NCBI GenBank assembly: GCA_963751835.1
Contig: CAVVWD010000011.1
Location: 434,001-498,000, forward strand
Direction: 5' to 3'
Length of the DNA stretch: 64,000 nt
From: JACVRW01 sp963751835
GTDB taxonomy: Bacteria; Actinomycetota; Thermoleophilia; Solirubrobacterales; Thermoleophilaceae
A program made the position numbers and the translations under genes. The notes under the pieces were generated by a model. It made no database searches and was not told where the DNA came from. It saw only the letters and a program-made list of their open reading frames with translations. How positions within the stretch are numbered: the first letter of the stretch is position 1; the number at the start of each line of letters is the position of its first letter. Below are positions 50,061-58,299 of this stretch, in pieces.

Positions 50061-51002
50061 ATGCCGATCGACATCGCGCTCTTGGGCTGCGGTCATCCTC
50101 ATGTCCCGGACGTGCTGGGCGTACTTGCGTCCGAGCCGGACCTGCGTCTGGCGGCTGTCTGGGACGAGGATCGGGCCGCGATCCCGGCCGCCGTGTCGGG
50201 TGCGGCGGTCTCGCGGGCCGAGACTGCGATCGGGCGCGCCCACGCCGTCGTGATCTGCGCGCCGACCGACCAGCGCCCGGCGTTGTGCGTGCAGGCCGCA
50301 AGGGCGGGTCGTCCGATCCTGGTCGAGAAGCCGGTGGCTCGCAGCGCGGCCGAGGCCCGCGGCGTCGCGCGGGAGGTCGGGCGTACCCGCACACCCGCGG
50401 TGGCCGCGCTGTTTCTTCGCGAGCTGCCGGCGCTTGGCAGGCTCGGCGGCCTGTTGCGCGAGCGGCTGCTGGGCCGCCTGGCAAGCGTCAGCGCCGCGCT
50501 CGCCCACCCTGGCGGGGTCGACGGGTGGTTCGATGGGCCGAGCGCGTGGATGCGTGACCCGCGCCGTGCCGGAGTCGGCGGTTTCGGCGATCTGGCGCTG
50601 CACCTGGTCGACGCGTTGACGGCGCTGCAGCCCGACGAACCGCCACGCCTCGCGGCGGTCGCGCTCGAGCGTGCCGGGCCCGACCAAGGTGACCTCGGCG
50701 GGGTCGCGCTGGGAACCTGGGCGGGCGCGCCCCTCACCGTGCGCGCGAGCTGGATCACCCGCCCCGGAGGCCTGGAGCTGGTCGCGTGCGGTGCCCTGGG
50801 CACCGCGACTCTCCGCGACGGCGTCCTCGAGCTGATCGGCGACCGCGGCGCCGCGGAACGCTGGGTCGGCGCCCCGCCTGATGCCGGCGAAGCGCTACGG
50901 GCGTTCGCCCACCGCCTGCGCACCCGCCGCTTCCCACGCGACGGGCTCGCCGCCGCCGTTCGCGCGCAGGAGCGGCTCGAAGCGGCCACTCGGGTGGCCT
51001 GA
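50061..51002 (+). CDS. Gfo/Idh/MocA-family oxidoreductase
   Basis: A 313-residue NAD(P)-dependent oxidoreductase. IDIALLGCGHPHVPDVLGVL is the Rossmann start. AVVICAPTDQRPALCVQAAR and PILVEKPVARSAAEARGVAR carry the EKP motif with the catalytic-site Lys. GFGDLALHLVDALTALQ supplies the conserved Asp/His helix. It acts on a sugar, inositol or related polyol that cannot be named. It ends 77 bases from the convergent sulfite oxidase gene. Confidence 0.85.
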   Translation: MPIDIALLGCGHPHVPDVLGVLASEPDLRLAAVWDEDRAAIPAAVSGAAVSRAETAIGRAHAVVICAPTDQRPALCVQAARAGRPILVEKPVARSAAEARGVAREVGRTRTPAVAALFLRELPALGRLGGLLRERLLGRLASVSAALAHPGGVDGWFDGPSAWMRDPRRAGVGGFGDLALHLVDALTALQPDEPPRLAAVALERAGPDQGDLGGVALGTWAGAPLTVRASWITRPGGLELVACGALGTATLRDGVLELIGDRGAAERWVGAPPDAGEALRAFAHRLRTRRFPRDGLAAAVRAQERLEAATRVA

Positions 51003-51019
51003 CCCCCAGAACAAACAAT

Positions 51020-51054
51020 CCTGCTTTGCCCACCGCATGGGTGGGCAGGGCAGG
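51020..51054 (-). terminator. Intrinsic terminator for the sulfite oxidase gene
   Basis: The arms at 51020-51034 and 51040-51054 form a 15-pair stem (two G-T wobbles on the plus-strand reading) over a five-base loop. Read on the minus strand it is followed by ATTGTTTGTTCT. It lies 25 bases past the sulfite oxidase stop and can also block readthrough from the convergent oxidoreductase gene. Confidence 0.75.
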
Positions 51055-51078
51055 ACAAACCGAGCGGGAGCCCCTCGG

Positions 51079-52164
51079 CTACGAAGCGGCGGCGCGCACC
51101 CGTAACCGCGGGCGGGCGTTGTTCACGTAGCCCTTCGGGTTCCACAGCGCCGCCTCGTCCTCCGGTTGGGTGGCCGCCGAGGAGTCCCAGGCGCGCACGA
51201 GAATCTCGTGCTCTCCGGGCGCGAGATCGACCGTGAGCCGCCAGTGTCGCCAGGCCCAGCGGCCCAGGTCGTCGAGGAGCTCGGCCTGCCGCCAGGTTGC
51301 GCCGCCGTCGAGTGAGATGTCGACCCGTGCCACGTGCCGCTCGCCGCCCGCGAACGCGTAGCCGCGCACCTCGAGGGGGCCTGCCGCGACCGTGTCGCCG
51401 TCGGCCGGAGACAGAACGTCGGCGTTGAGCGCGACCAGGCCGAGTGGCATTCCCGCGCCCGGGCCGGGCGTCCCGTCCTCGGGCAGCAGCCGGTAGGCGA
51501 CGTGCTGGAAGTAGCCCTGCCACGGCTCCGAGCGCAGCTCGATCCGCTCGAGCCACTTGACGCTGCGGGCGCCGATGTAGCCGGGCACGACCACGCGCAC
51601 CGGCCCGCCATGCACTGCAGGGAGCGGCTCGCCGTTCATCGCCCACGCGAGCACGACCTCCGGGCGCAACGCCTTGTCGAGCGGGATCGAGCCGCCGAAG
51701 CGCTGGGCCGGCTTCGCCTCCGGGCACACGTCGGCGCCGTCGAAGCCGACATGCGCCGCCTCGCCCAGCGGGCCGGCAAGCGCGAGCACGTCGGCGAGCG
51801 CGACACCGCTCCAAATCGCGGTGCCCGTGGCGCCGGGTCCCCACGGCGCCTCGCCCGGGATGTCGCGGATGGCGACCAGCCCGGCGCGCCGGTTGCCGGC
51901 GCACTGCAGAGTCGCGGTCACCTCGCACTCCCGGGACGCCTCGCGCAAGGTGTCAAGCGAGAGCTCCAGCTCCCGCTCGACGAGCCCGTGCACCCGCAGC
52001 CGCCACGCGGCGGGGTCGAGCTCCGGCACCGCGCCGTGCGAACGCACGTAGAACGCATCCATGGCCGTCACGGGACCCTCGGCCAGGGCGGCGAGCCCGG
52101 TCTCGGCGTTGAACGGCTCCTCCTCGTGGACGATCAGGTCCGCGCGCTTGCCGTAGCGACGCAC
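51079..52164 (-). CDS. Sulfite oxidase-family molybdopterin enzyme
   Basis: A 361-residue SUOX-fold protein. VTAMDAFYVRSHGAVPELDP starts the Mo-cofactor domain, and TATLQCAGNRRAGL carries the Mo-ligating Cys and the cofactor-binding Asn-Arg-Arg. VHGGPVRVVVPGYIGARSVK followed by WL is the classic pterin loop. The C-terminal Ig-like dimerisation domain includes RVDISLDGGATWRQAEL. There is no haem domain or twin-arginine signal, so it would be cytoplasmic and use another electron acceptor. The start is GTG 52164. Confidence 0.92.
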   Translation of the reverse strand: MRRYGKRADLIVHEEEPFNAETGLAALAEGPVTAMDAFYVRSHGAVPELDPAAWRLRVHGLVERELELSLDTLREASRECEVTATLQCAGNRRAGLVAIRDIPGEAPWGPGATGTAIWSGVALADVLALAGPLGEAAHVGFDGADVCPEAKPAQRFGGSIPLDKALRPEVVLAWAMNGEPLPAVHGGPVRVVVPGYIGARSVKWLERIELRSEPWQGYFQHVAYRLLPEDGTPGPGAGMPLGLVALNADVLSPADGDTVAAGPLEVRGYAFAGGERHVARVDISLDGGATWRQAELLDDLGRWAWRHWRLTVDLAPGEHEILVRAWDSSAATQPEDEAALWNPKGYVNNARPRLRVRAAAS

Positions 52165-52174
52165 GCGACCAGCG

Positions 52175-52924
52175 TTATTTCGTGCAGCGCGCGAAGTCCG
52201 AGTCCTTCAGGCTCCCCCCGCTCGTGAACACGCTGGTGAACGAGAGCGTCCAGGCCCGATTGCAGCCGAACGACTCGATCACACCACGCTTCTGGCCCTT
52301 ACGCGTGACGGTGCCGTTGATCGTGGTCCGCAGGTCCCGGATCGCGCTTGGCACCCCCGGTGCAGGCTCCTGGATCTGTATCGGGATGTTGATCGAGACG
52401 TTCCTGCCGCCGCTCACGCTGCCGACCAGCATCGTGTGGATCGAAGCCGGTGCGGTGGGGGCGGAGTCGAGAAACAGGCCGAGGTCCGCACCGGTCGTGA
52501 CAAAGACGGACACGTCGAGCTCCTCCACGAGATTGCCGCCGCTGGCGATGGCCGTGACGTGACCGGAGCCGACCTTGGATCCCTTGGGGCAGACGCGGGT
52601 GGACTGGGCCCGGGTCGCAGCGGTCGGGTCGCAGCGCTTCGAGCTCGGATACAGCTTCCCGTTCCAGCGGAACTCCTTCGGCAGGGCGATCTTGAGCTGC
52701 TTGGAGGTGGCGGGTTGTCCGGTTCCGGTACGGGTGCTCTGTCCGACCTTGATGGTGAGCGACACGGGCCGGCCCTTCTTCTTGGTCCCTGCCTTCTTGG
52801 ACTTGGTGCTGAAGTCCAGGTTCATGAGGGTGTCGGCTGGGTCGCCCGTCTGTGCCATGGCCACAGCGGGCAGGGTGAGTGCGAGTAGAGCGGCGAGCGC
52901 GCTTCCAAGGATCAGCCTTCGCAT
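52175..52924 (-). CDS. Secreted conserved hypothetical protein
   Basis: A 249-residue exported protein. The signal peptide MRRLILGSALAALLALTLPA ends at AVAMAQ. The mature part is rich in Ser, Thr, Lys and Gly with beta-strand patterns (RPVSLTIKVGQSTRTGTGQP; LKIALPKEFRWNGKLYPSSK). Cysteines occur in RCDPTAATRAQ, RVCPKGSKVG, GCNRAW and the last residues RCTK, probably two disulfides. I recall similar unassigned secreted proteins in Thermoleophilia. The function is unknown. It ends ten bases upstream of the sulfite oxidase start. Confidence 0.7.
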   Translation of the reverse strand: MRRLILGSALAALLALTLPAVAMAQTGDPADTLMNLDFSTKSKKAGTKKKGRPVSLTIKVGQSTRTGTGQPATSKQLKIALPKEFRWNGKLYPSSKRCDPTAATRAQSTRVCPKGSKVGSGHVTAIASGGNLVEELDVSVFVTTGADLGLFLDSAPTAPASIHTMLVGSVSGGRNVSINIPIQIQEPAPGVPSAIRDLRTTINGTVTRKGQKRGVIESFGCNRAWTLSFTSVFTSGGSLKDSDFARCTK

Positions 52925-53036
52925 CGTTGCCTCCCGGGTCGGGTGAGTGGCGACGGGGACGAATCCACCCGGCATCACATCAAACCCGCGATCGTGACGT
53001 CGGCCCGACGGTCCGGCGCTGGTATAAGCGGCGCCC

Positions 53037-53996
53037 ATGGAGCTCAGCGTCGTCGTCGGATCGCGGCCCGAGGTTACGCCCGACGAGGAGCTGCGCACGG
53101 CCGCGCTGGCCGACCGGCTCGGCTACAGCGAGCTGTGGATCGGCGAGGGCTGGGTCTGGGACTCCTTCGCGCTCGCGACCGCGATCGGGGTGGCCACCGA
53201 GCGGATCGCGCTGACCGTGGGGCCTCTGCCCGTTCACGTGCGCGACCCGGCGACGATCGCCAGAGCCGCGGCCTCGACCGCCGCCCTCGTCGGCCGCCCG
53301 GTCGGCGTGGCTCTCGGCACATCGAGCGCGCGGGTGGTCGAGCGGATGCACGGCCGCTCGCGGCGCCGCCCTGTGACCGCCCTGGCCGAGAGCGCCCGAG
53401 CCGTACGTGGCTTCCTGCTCGAAGGTCAGGCGGACCTCGACGGCGAGGTCGTCTCGGCCCACTACCGACTGCGGCTTGACCCGCCCGGCGGACCGCTGAC
53501 GGTGGCAGCCTTCGGCGAGCGGGCAATTGCGGTCGCCGCGGAACACGCCGACCGCATGGTGCTCGACCTCGTCTCACCCGAGCTGGCACGTGAGTATCGA
53601 GCGAAGCTGGACACGCTGGCGGCGCGGATTGGCCGCCGGGCGCCAAAGCTCGCCGCCTGGATCCCGGCAGCGTTCGATCCCGATCCGGAGGCGTATGCCC
53701 AGATCATGCAGAGCCTGGTCGGCTACCTCGCCGTGGCCGGTTACGACGAGATGTTCACGGCCGCCGGGTTCGGCGAGGCGGTGGAGATGGCCAATGCGGG
53801 GGCCGGTCGCGAACACCTGTTGCGCGCACTTCCCGGCGAGGCCGCGGCCACCGTCGGCCTCGTCGGCAACGCCGACGAGATCAACCGGCGCCTGGAGGCG
53901 TACGCGCCCGCGCTCGACGAGCTGGTGCTCGTTCCGGCAACCGCCGGCGACCCCGGCGGCGAGCGCACGCTGACAGCTCTGGCCGAGCTCCCCTAA
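53037..53996 (+). CDS. LLM-class (luciferase-like, F420-type) oxidoreductase
   Basis: A 319-residue TIM-barrel flavin- or F420-dependent oxidoreductase. ELSVVVGSRPEVTPDEELRT, YSELWIGEGWVWDSFALATA and ATERIALTVGPLPVHVRDPA follow the LLM pattern, as do VGVALGTSSARVVE and LVGNADEINRRLEAYAPALD. The substrate is unknown. The cofactor is more likely F420 than FMN, judging by the group this genome appears to belong to. It is divergent from the secreted protein gene. Confidence 0.83.
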   Translation: MELSVVVGSRPEVTPDEELRTAALADRLGYSELWIGEGWVWDSFALATAIGVATERIALTVGPLPVHVRDPATIARAAASTAALVGRPVGVALGTSSARVVERMHGRSRRRPVTALAESARAVRGFLLEGQADLDGEVVSAHYRLRLDPPGGPLTVAAFGERAIAVAAEHADRMVLDLVSPELAREYRAKLDTLAARIGRRAPKLAAWIPAAFDPDPEAYAQIMQSLVGYLAVAGYDEMFTAAGFGEAVEMANAGAGREHLLRALPGEAAATVGLVGNADEINRRLEAYAPALDELVLVPATAGDPGGERTLTALAELP

Positions 53997-54082
53997 CGGC
54001 GGCAGCAGATTTCTCTTGCGCCGACCGGTGCAACCGCTACCCTCCGTTCCACGCCCGAAAAGCGACGAGGAGGCAGCTGTAC

Positions 54083-54259
54083 ATGGCGATCCACCTGACG
54101 CCCACCGAACTCGGACGAGAGGCGGGCATGCACCGACGCGAAGTCATCGCAAAGTGCATGGAAATGGGTGTCCCGATCTTCCAGGGTCGGATCGACAAGA
54201 CTCTCTTCACAAGCAGTCTCAAGAACGAGCAGGAAAAGAGGGAACTGGCCAAGGCCTAG
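54083..54259 (+). CDS. Small helix-turn-helix protein, 58 residues
   Basis: The ATG at 54083 follows AGGAGG by about ten bases. LTPTELGREAGMHRREVIAK then a second helix and a short wing (GVPIFQGRIDKTLF) look like a MerR/excisionase-type winged helix. The charged tail NEQEKRELAKA may be a linker or coil. It could bind DNA by itself. A double GC hairpin follows directly, so it is a single-gene transcript. It is too short for most gene finders, but ribosome site, codon use and domain all support it. Confidence 0.7.
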   Translation: MAIHLTPTELGREAGMHRREVIAKCMEMGVPIFQGRIDKTLFTSSLKNEQEKRELAKA

Positions 54260-54266
54260 CAACCGT

Positions 54267-54323
54267 CGCGGGCCGAGGCCCGCGTTCCTGCAGTCTGGCG
54301 CGGGGCCACATCGTGGCCCCGCG
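54267..54323 (+). terminator. Two GC-rich hairpins after the small HTH gene
   Basis: CGCGGGCC/GGCCCGCG at 54267-54284 (two-base loop) is followed by CGCGGGGCCAC (54299-54309), perfectly paired with GTGGCCCCGCG (54313-54323) over a three-base loop. There are no T-tracts. The second hairpin is the stronger and probably ends the short transcript. Confidence 0.65.
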
Positions 54324-54407
54324 GCCGTTGTGCACATAGAATCTCCCCGCCGCGGGTCGGATTCCGCGGCCGTCAGCTGGACTCGAGAAGCAAGAGGGAG
54401 AGGATTG

Positions 54408-56225
54408 ATGGAAGCAGTCACCGCGAGCACCGGTGTCGTCGAAAGCACTGGCTCCACCACGATCGCCGACATGCTGCCGCTGGCGGCCAAGAAGTACGCG
54501 GACCGCCCAGCGCAGCGCTATAAGGTCGGCGAGGACTGGGTCGACGTCTCCTACGCGGAGCTCGGCGAGGCCGTCAAGGAGGTCGCGCTCGGCCTCGTCG
54601 ACCTCGGAATCGAGCCGGGCGAAAAGATCTCGATCCTCGCCCACACCCGGCCCGAGTGGACCCAGGCCTGCTTCGGAATCCTCACCGCCGGGGGCACGCT
54701 GGTCACGATTTACCAGACGAACTCGCCGGAGGAGGTGCAGTACGTCCTCCATCACTCGGACTCGAGCGCGGTCTTCGTCGAAGACGCCGAGCAGCTCGCC
54801 AAGGTGCTCCAGGTCCGCGCCGACTGCCCCGAGCTGCGCCACATCATCGTCATCGATCCCGATGGCGCCCAGCTCGGCGAGGACGTCATCACGCTCGACT
54901 CGCTGCGCGAGCGCGGCCGCGGGCGCGACGACTCCGAGTGGGAGGCCCGCTACGAAGCGGTCACGCCCGAGGACATGTGCCTCTACATCTACACGTCGGG
55001 CACCACCGGGCCGCCCAAGGGGTGCCTGCTCACCCACGCCAACTACCGCGCGATCACGGACGCGGTGGCCAAGCAGAGCGTGCTGCAGGGCGGCGACTGC
55101 TCGTACCTGTTCCTCCCGCTGGCACATGCCTTCGCGATCCTCATCCAGTTCGGCTCGTTCGACCTGGGCGTGACGGTCGCCTACTGGTCGCGCGACCCGA
55201 AGATGATCATCGCCGACATCGCCCAGCTGGGCCCGACCTACTTCCCGTCGGTGCCGCGCATGTTCGAGAAGATCTACACGCTGGCCACCGGCGCGGTGGA
55301 GGACAAGGAGCAGCTGCGTCAGGCCGTTCAGGTGGGCGTCAAGGTGCGCACCATGCAGCTCGAGGGCCAGGACGTGCCACCCGAGCTCCAGGCCGCCTTC
55401 GACCAGGCCGAGGAGAAGCTCTTCAAGAACGTCCGCGGCCTGTTCGGCCAGAACATCCGCGAGTGCGTGACCGGCGCCGCGCCGATCGCTCCCGAGATCC
55501 TCGAGTTCTTCTTCGCCTGCGGGGTGCCGGTGATGGAGGGCTACGGGATGACCGAGACTGCCACGAGCGCAACGGTCAACCGCCCCGAGGCGAACGGCTT
55601 CCGGTTCGGCTCGGTCGGCAAGCCGATGGCGGGCGTGGAGGTGAAGATCGCCGACGACGACGAGGTGCTGATCAAGGGCCCGAACATCTTCAAGGGCTAC
55701 TACAAGAACGAGGCGGCGACTGCCGAGGCGCTCGAGGGCGAGTGGCTCCACACGGGCGATCTCGGCCGGCTCGAGGACGGGTTCCTCTTCATCACCGGCC
55801 GCAAGAAGGACATCATCATCACGGCCGGCGGCAAGAACATCACGCCGGCGAACCTCGAGAACGGCCTCAAGCAGAACCGCTGGATCTCCCAGGCGGTGGT
55901 GGTCGGCGACCGGCGACCGTACCTGATGGCGCTGATCACGATCGACCCGGAGGAGGCGCCGGCGCTGGCGGAGTCGCTCGGACTGGAGGACGCGTCGATC
56001 GAGGCGCTGCGGACGAACGAGAAGGTGCTGGCGGAGATGCAGGCCGCGGTCGACGAGGTCAACTCGCACGTCGGGCCGGTCGAGCAGATCAAGCGCTTCG
56101 AGATCCTCGACCACGACCTCTCCCAGGAGACCGGCGAGCTGACCCCGACGCTCAAGGTCAAGCGCAACGTGGTGCACGACAAGTTCGCCGGGCTGATCGA
56201 CGCGGTCTACGCCCGCCCCCGCTGA
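54408..56225 (+). CDS. Long-chain fatty acid-CoA ligase (FAA1/ACSL type)
   Basis: A 605-residue ANL ligase. LYIYTSGTTGPPKGCLLTHA is the A3 loop near residue 190. FLPLAHAFA and YFPSVPRMFEKIY are long-chain ACS signatures. VMEGYGMTETATSATVNRPE carries A5, GEWLHTGDLG carries A7, and FITGRKKDIIITAGGKNITP replaces the usual A8 as in ACSL enzymes. It activates long-chain fatty acids. The start ATG 54408 has AGGGAGAGG upstream. The upstream in-frame residues belong to other genes. Confidence 0.92.
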   Translation: MEAVTASTGVVESTGSTTIADMLPLAAKKYADRPAQRYKVGEDWVDVSYAELGEAVKEVALGLVDLGIEPGEKISILAHTRPEWTQACFGILTAGGTLVTIYQTNSPEEVQYVLHHSDSSAVFVEDAEQLAKVLQVRADCPELRHIIVIDPDGAQLGEDVITLDSLRERGRGRDDSEWEARYEAVTPEDMCLYIYTSGTTGPPKGCLLTHANYRAITDAVAKQSVLQGGDCSYLFLPLAHAFAILIQFGSFDLGVTVAYWSRDPKMIIADIAQLGPTYFPSVPRMFEKIYTLATGAVEDKEQLRQAVQVGVKVRTMQLEGQDVPPELQAAFDQAEEKLFKNVRGLFGQNIRECVTGAAPIAPEILEFFFACGVPVMEGYGMTETATSATVNRPEANGFRFGSVGKPMAGVEVKIADDDEVLIKGPNIFKGYYKNEAATAEALEGEWLHTGDLGRLEDGFLFITGRKKDIIITAGGKNITPANLENGLKQNRWISQAVVVGDRRPYLMALITIDPEEAPALAESLGLEDASIEALRTNEKVLAEMQAAVDEVNSHVGPVEQIKRFEILDHDLSQETGELTPTLKVKRNVVHDKFAGLIDAVYARPR

Positions 56226-56287
56226 GCTTCGGCGACCACTACCCTGAGTGAACGGCGCGCCCCGCGCGGGGCGCGCTGTTTTCGCCC

Positions 56288-56761
56288 ATGGCCAGCAACG
56301 ATCCCACCGATACCGGCGGCCTGTTCATCGGCCGGCGGCCGGGCACGGCGCCCGTGCGCTACCGAGACCCCGGGCCCTCTTCCGAGGGCCGGCGCCGCAT
56401 GGACGAGTGGCTGGCCCACGGCCTCCTGGCGGTGGAGATCCTGCTCTGCGTCTCGCTGCTCGGTCCGCAGCCGGCCGCCTGGCTGTGGATCGGCTCGCAG
56501 GTGGACTACCTGACCGGCTACGTGACAGCCGGCATCGCGACGATCATGCTCGGCTGCCTGGCGTCGCTCTTGCTCACGATGGCGGCCGCCAAACGTGTCG
56601 ACCACGCCTGGAAGCTCGTCCGCCGCGCAGCCGGGCACCGGCAGGAGCGCGGCGCGCTCGAGCGCATCTTCGCGTCGTGCGTCGGCGTCGCCCTGGTCGC
56701 CTTCGCGATCTGGTTCCTGATCATCCAGGGACCGGGGCCGAGCATCGCTCCCCCCGAGTGA
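56288..56761 (+). CDS. Membrane protein of unknown function
   Basis: A 157-residue protein with a hydrophilic N-terminus (about 40 residues) and three membrane segments: GLLAVEILLCVSLLGPQPAA, VTAGIATIMLGCLASLLLTM and FASCVGVALVAFAIWFLIIQ. A basic loop (RVDHAWKLVRRAAGHRQERG) lies between the last two. There is no known domain. Its stop overlaps the aminotransferase GTG as GTGA, so both are co-translated. A functional link is possible but unproven. Confidence 0.75.
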   Translation: MASNDPTDTGGLFIGRRPGTAPVRYRDPGPSSEGRRRMDEWLAHGLLAVEILLCVSLLGPQPAAWLWIGSQVDYLTGYVTAGIATIMLGCLASLLLTMAAAKRVDHAWKLVRRAAGHRQERGALERIFASCVGVALVAFAIWFLIIQGPGPSIAPPE

Positions 56762-58005
56762 GCACGGTGGGCTTTCGCGACTACTACAGGCAGTTCGAGG
56801 ACATCGACGAGGAAGCGCTCAACCGTCAGCGGCGCGCCCGCCGCGCGCGCGAGCGCAAGCTCGCCCTCGAGCGCGTCGAGGAGCTCGACCTCTCCGGGAC
56901 GGAGTGGCCGGACCTGCCCCACTCGGAGATCGTGAACGCGGCGATCGCGCGGGCGCGCGGAGGGGTCAACGGCTACCCGGATCGGCACGCGACCCGCGCC
57001 CGACGCCTGCTCGCCGACCGTCACGGGATCCCGCCGGAGAAGATCGTGCTGGGCAACGGTGCCGCCGAGCTCCTGCAGGCGGCGGCGATGGCGCTCCTCT
57101 CCCAGGGCGACGAGCTGCTGATGCCCTGGCCCTCCTACCCGCTCTATCCGCTGATGGCCGCGCACGCCTACGCGCGCCCGCACCCGTGCGAGCGCGCCAC
57201 GCTGCTCGAGGAGGTGAGCGAGCGCACGCGCGTGGTCGTCGTATGCAACCCAAACGATCCGACGGGCGACTACACGCCGGCCGAGGAGCTGGGGCGCCTG
57301 TTGTCCGCGCTGCCGGAGCATGTCCACGTGCTCCTCGACGAGGCGCTCGTCCACTTCCAGGACGTCGAGGAGATGGACGCCTGCCTGCGGCTGGTCGAGG
57401 CGTTCCCGCGCCTGCTCGTCGTGCGTACCTTCTCGAAGGCCTACGGGCTCTCGGGGCTCAGGGCGGGGTACGCGGTGTCGAGCGATGCCTCGCTGCTGGC
57501 GGCGGTGGCGCCGGTCCTCGGCGTCAACGCGCTCACGCAGGCGGCCGTCGAGCACGCGCTGCGGACCGGCGACGCTGAGATCGACCGCCGCCGCCGCGCG
57601 GTGTCGCGCGAGCGTGCCCGGCTGCTCGAGGCGCTGAGCCCGCTGCCGGTGGACGTGTCCCCCTCGCAGGCCAACTTCATCTGGCTGGCCGCCCGCGGGA
57701 TGACCGGGAACCAGCTCGCCGGCAGTCTCCGCCGGCAGGGGGTGATAGTGGCGCCCGGCGGCCCGCTGGGGGCCGACGACCACATCCGCGCGACGGTGCG
57801 CGACGCGCCGGCCACGGATCGCCTGCTGCGCGCGCTGGAGTTGGCGATCGAGCGGCTGAACTGTCTCGGCACCGGGTTGGTCTCCGCCGGCCGGGCCGGG
57901 GCTGGGGAAGGGGGTCTTCGCCACCATGCTGACTTTGTCCGCTCCTGGCGGTCAAAGTCAGGAAAGCTCGAGGCGAGACCGACCCCAAACCAACCCCCAG
58001 AGTGA
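56758..58005 (+). CDS. Class I/II PLP aminotransferase (HisC-like), 3' end in a repeat
   Basis: A 415-residue aminotransferase resembling histidinol-phosphate/aromatic types. GNGAAELLQAAAMALL, PWPSYPLYPLMAAHAYARP, VVCNPNDPTGDYTPAEEL and the PLP Lys in VRTFSKAYGLSGLRAGYAV are present. The domain ends near residue 370 (RALELAIERLN). The last 45 residues, Gly/Arg-rich and ending TPNQPPE, come from a palindromic element (57908-57993), which suggests the original stop was lost. The start is GTG 56758, overlapping the membrane gene. Confidence 0.85.
   Translation: MSTVGFRDYYRQFEDIDEEALNRQRRARRARERKLALERVEELDLSGTEWPDLPHSEIVNAAIARARGGVNGYPDRHATRARRLLADRHGIPPEKIVLGNGAAELLQAAAMALLSQGDELLMPWPSYPLYPLMAAHAYARPHPCERATLLEEVSERTRVVVVCNPNDPTGDYTPAEELGRLLSALPEHVHVLLDEALVHFQDVEEMDACLRLVEAFPRLLVVRTFSKAYGLSGLRAGYAVSSDASLLAAVAPVLGVNALTQAAVEHALRTGDAEIDRRRRAVSRERARLLEALSPLPVDVSPSQANFIWLAARGMTGNQLAGSLRRQGVIVAPGGPLGADDHIRATVRDAPATDRLLRALELAIERLNCLGTGLVSAGRAGAGEGGLRHHADFVRSWRSKSGKLEARPTPNQPPE
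57908..57993. repeat. Imperfect inverted repeat at the aminotransferase 3' end
   Basis: The centre is CTGACTTTGTCCGC-TCCTG-GCGGTCAAAGTCAG, two 14-base arms with one mismatch. Matching continues outward with GGCGAAGACC against GGCGAGACC, about 35 bases per arm. The sequence is read through by the aminotransferase frame. It looks like a palindromic repeat inserted at the gene end, or a terminator captured by readthrough. Confidence 0.6.
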
Positions 58006-58017
58006 AGGCAGAGGCGG

Positions 58018-58287
58018 TTAGTCCAGCCCCTCGTCCCACTCGCGGACGTACCAGTTCTCGACCACCCCGTTCAGCACGAACGGATCGCCCTTCGCGAACT
58101 CCTCCGCCGCCGCTCGGCTCGTGAACACCGACATCGCGCCCTCCTCCTGAGGATTCGCGAACGGGCCGGTCATGAGAAGGTCGCCCCGCGACTGGAACTC
58201 GCGAGCGTGGACTCCGTGGGCCTCCTGGTGCGCCGGAGCCTTCGAGAACAGGTCGTCGGCCGACTCGTAGAAGAGCACGTACTTCAA
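58018..58287 (-). CDS. YciI-family protein
   Basis: An 89-residue protein. MKYVLFYESADDLFSKAPAH is followed by HGVHAREFQSRGDLLMTGPF and MSVFTSRAAAEEFAKGDPFV, all typical of YciI-like dimeric alpha-beta barrels with the conserved His and Asp (H..R.F...G.LL..GP; DPF). The biochemical role is unclear. The TTG start (58287) has GGGAGGCGG upstream. It is 12 bases downstream of the patatin gene on the same strand. Confidence 0.85.
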   Translation of the reverse strand: MKYVLFYESADDLFSKAPAHQEAHGVHAREFQSRGDLLMTGPFANPQEEGAMSVFTSRAAAEEFAKGDPFVLNGVVENWYVREWDEGLD

Positions 58288-58299
58288 GATCCGCCTCCC

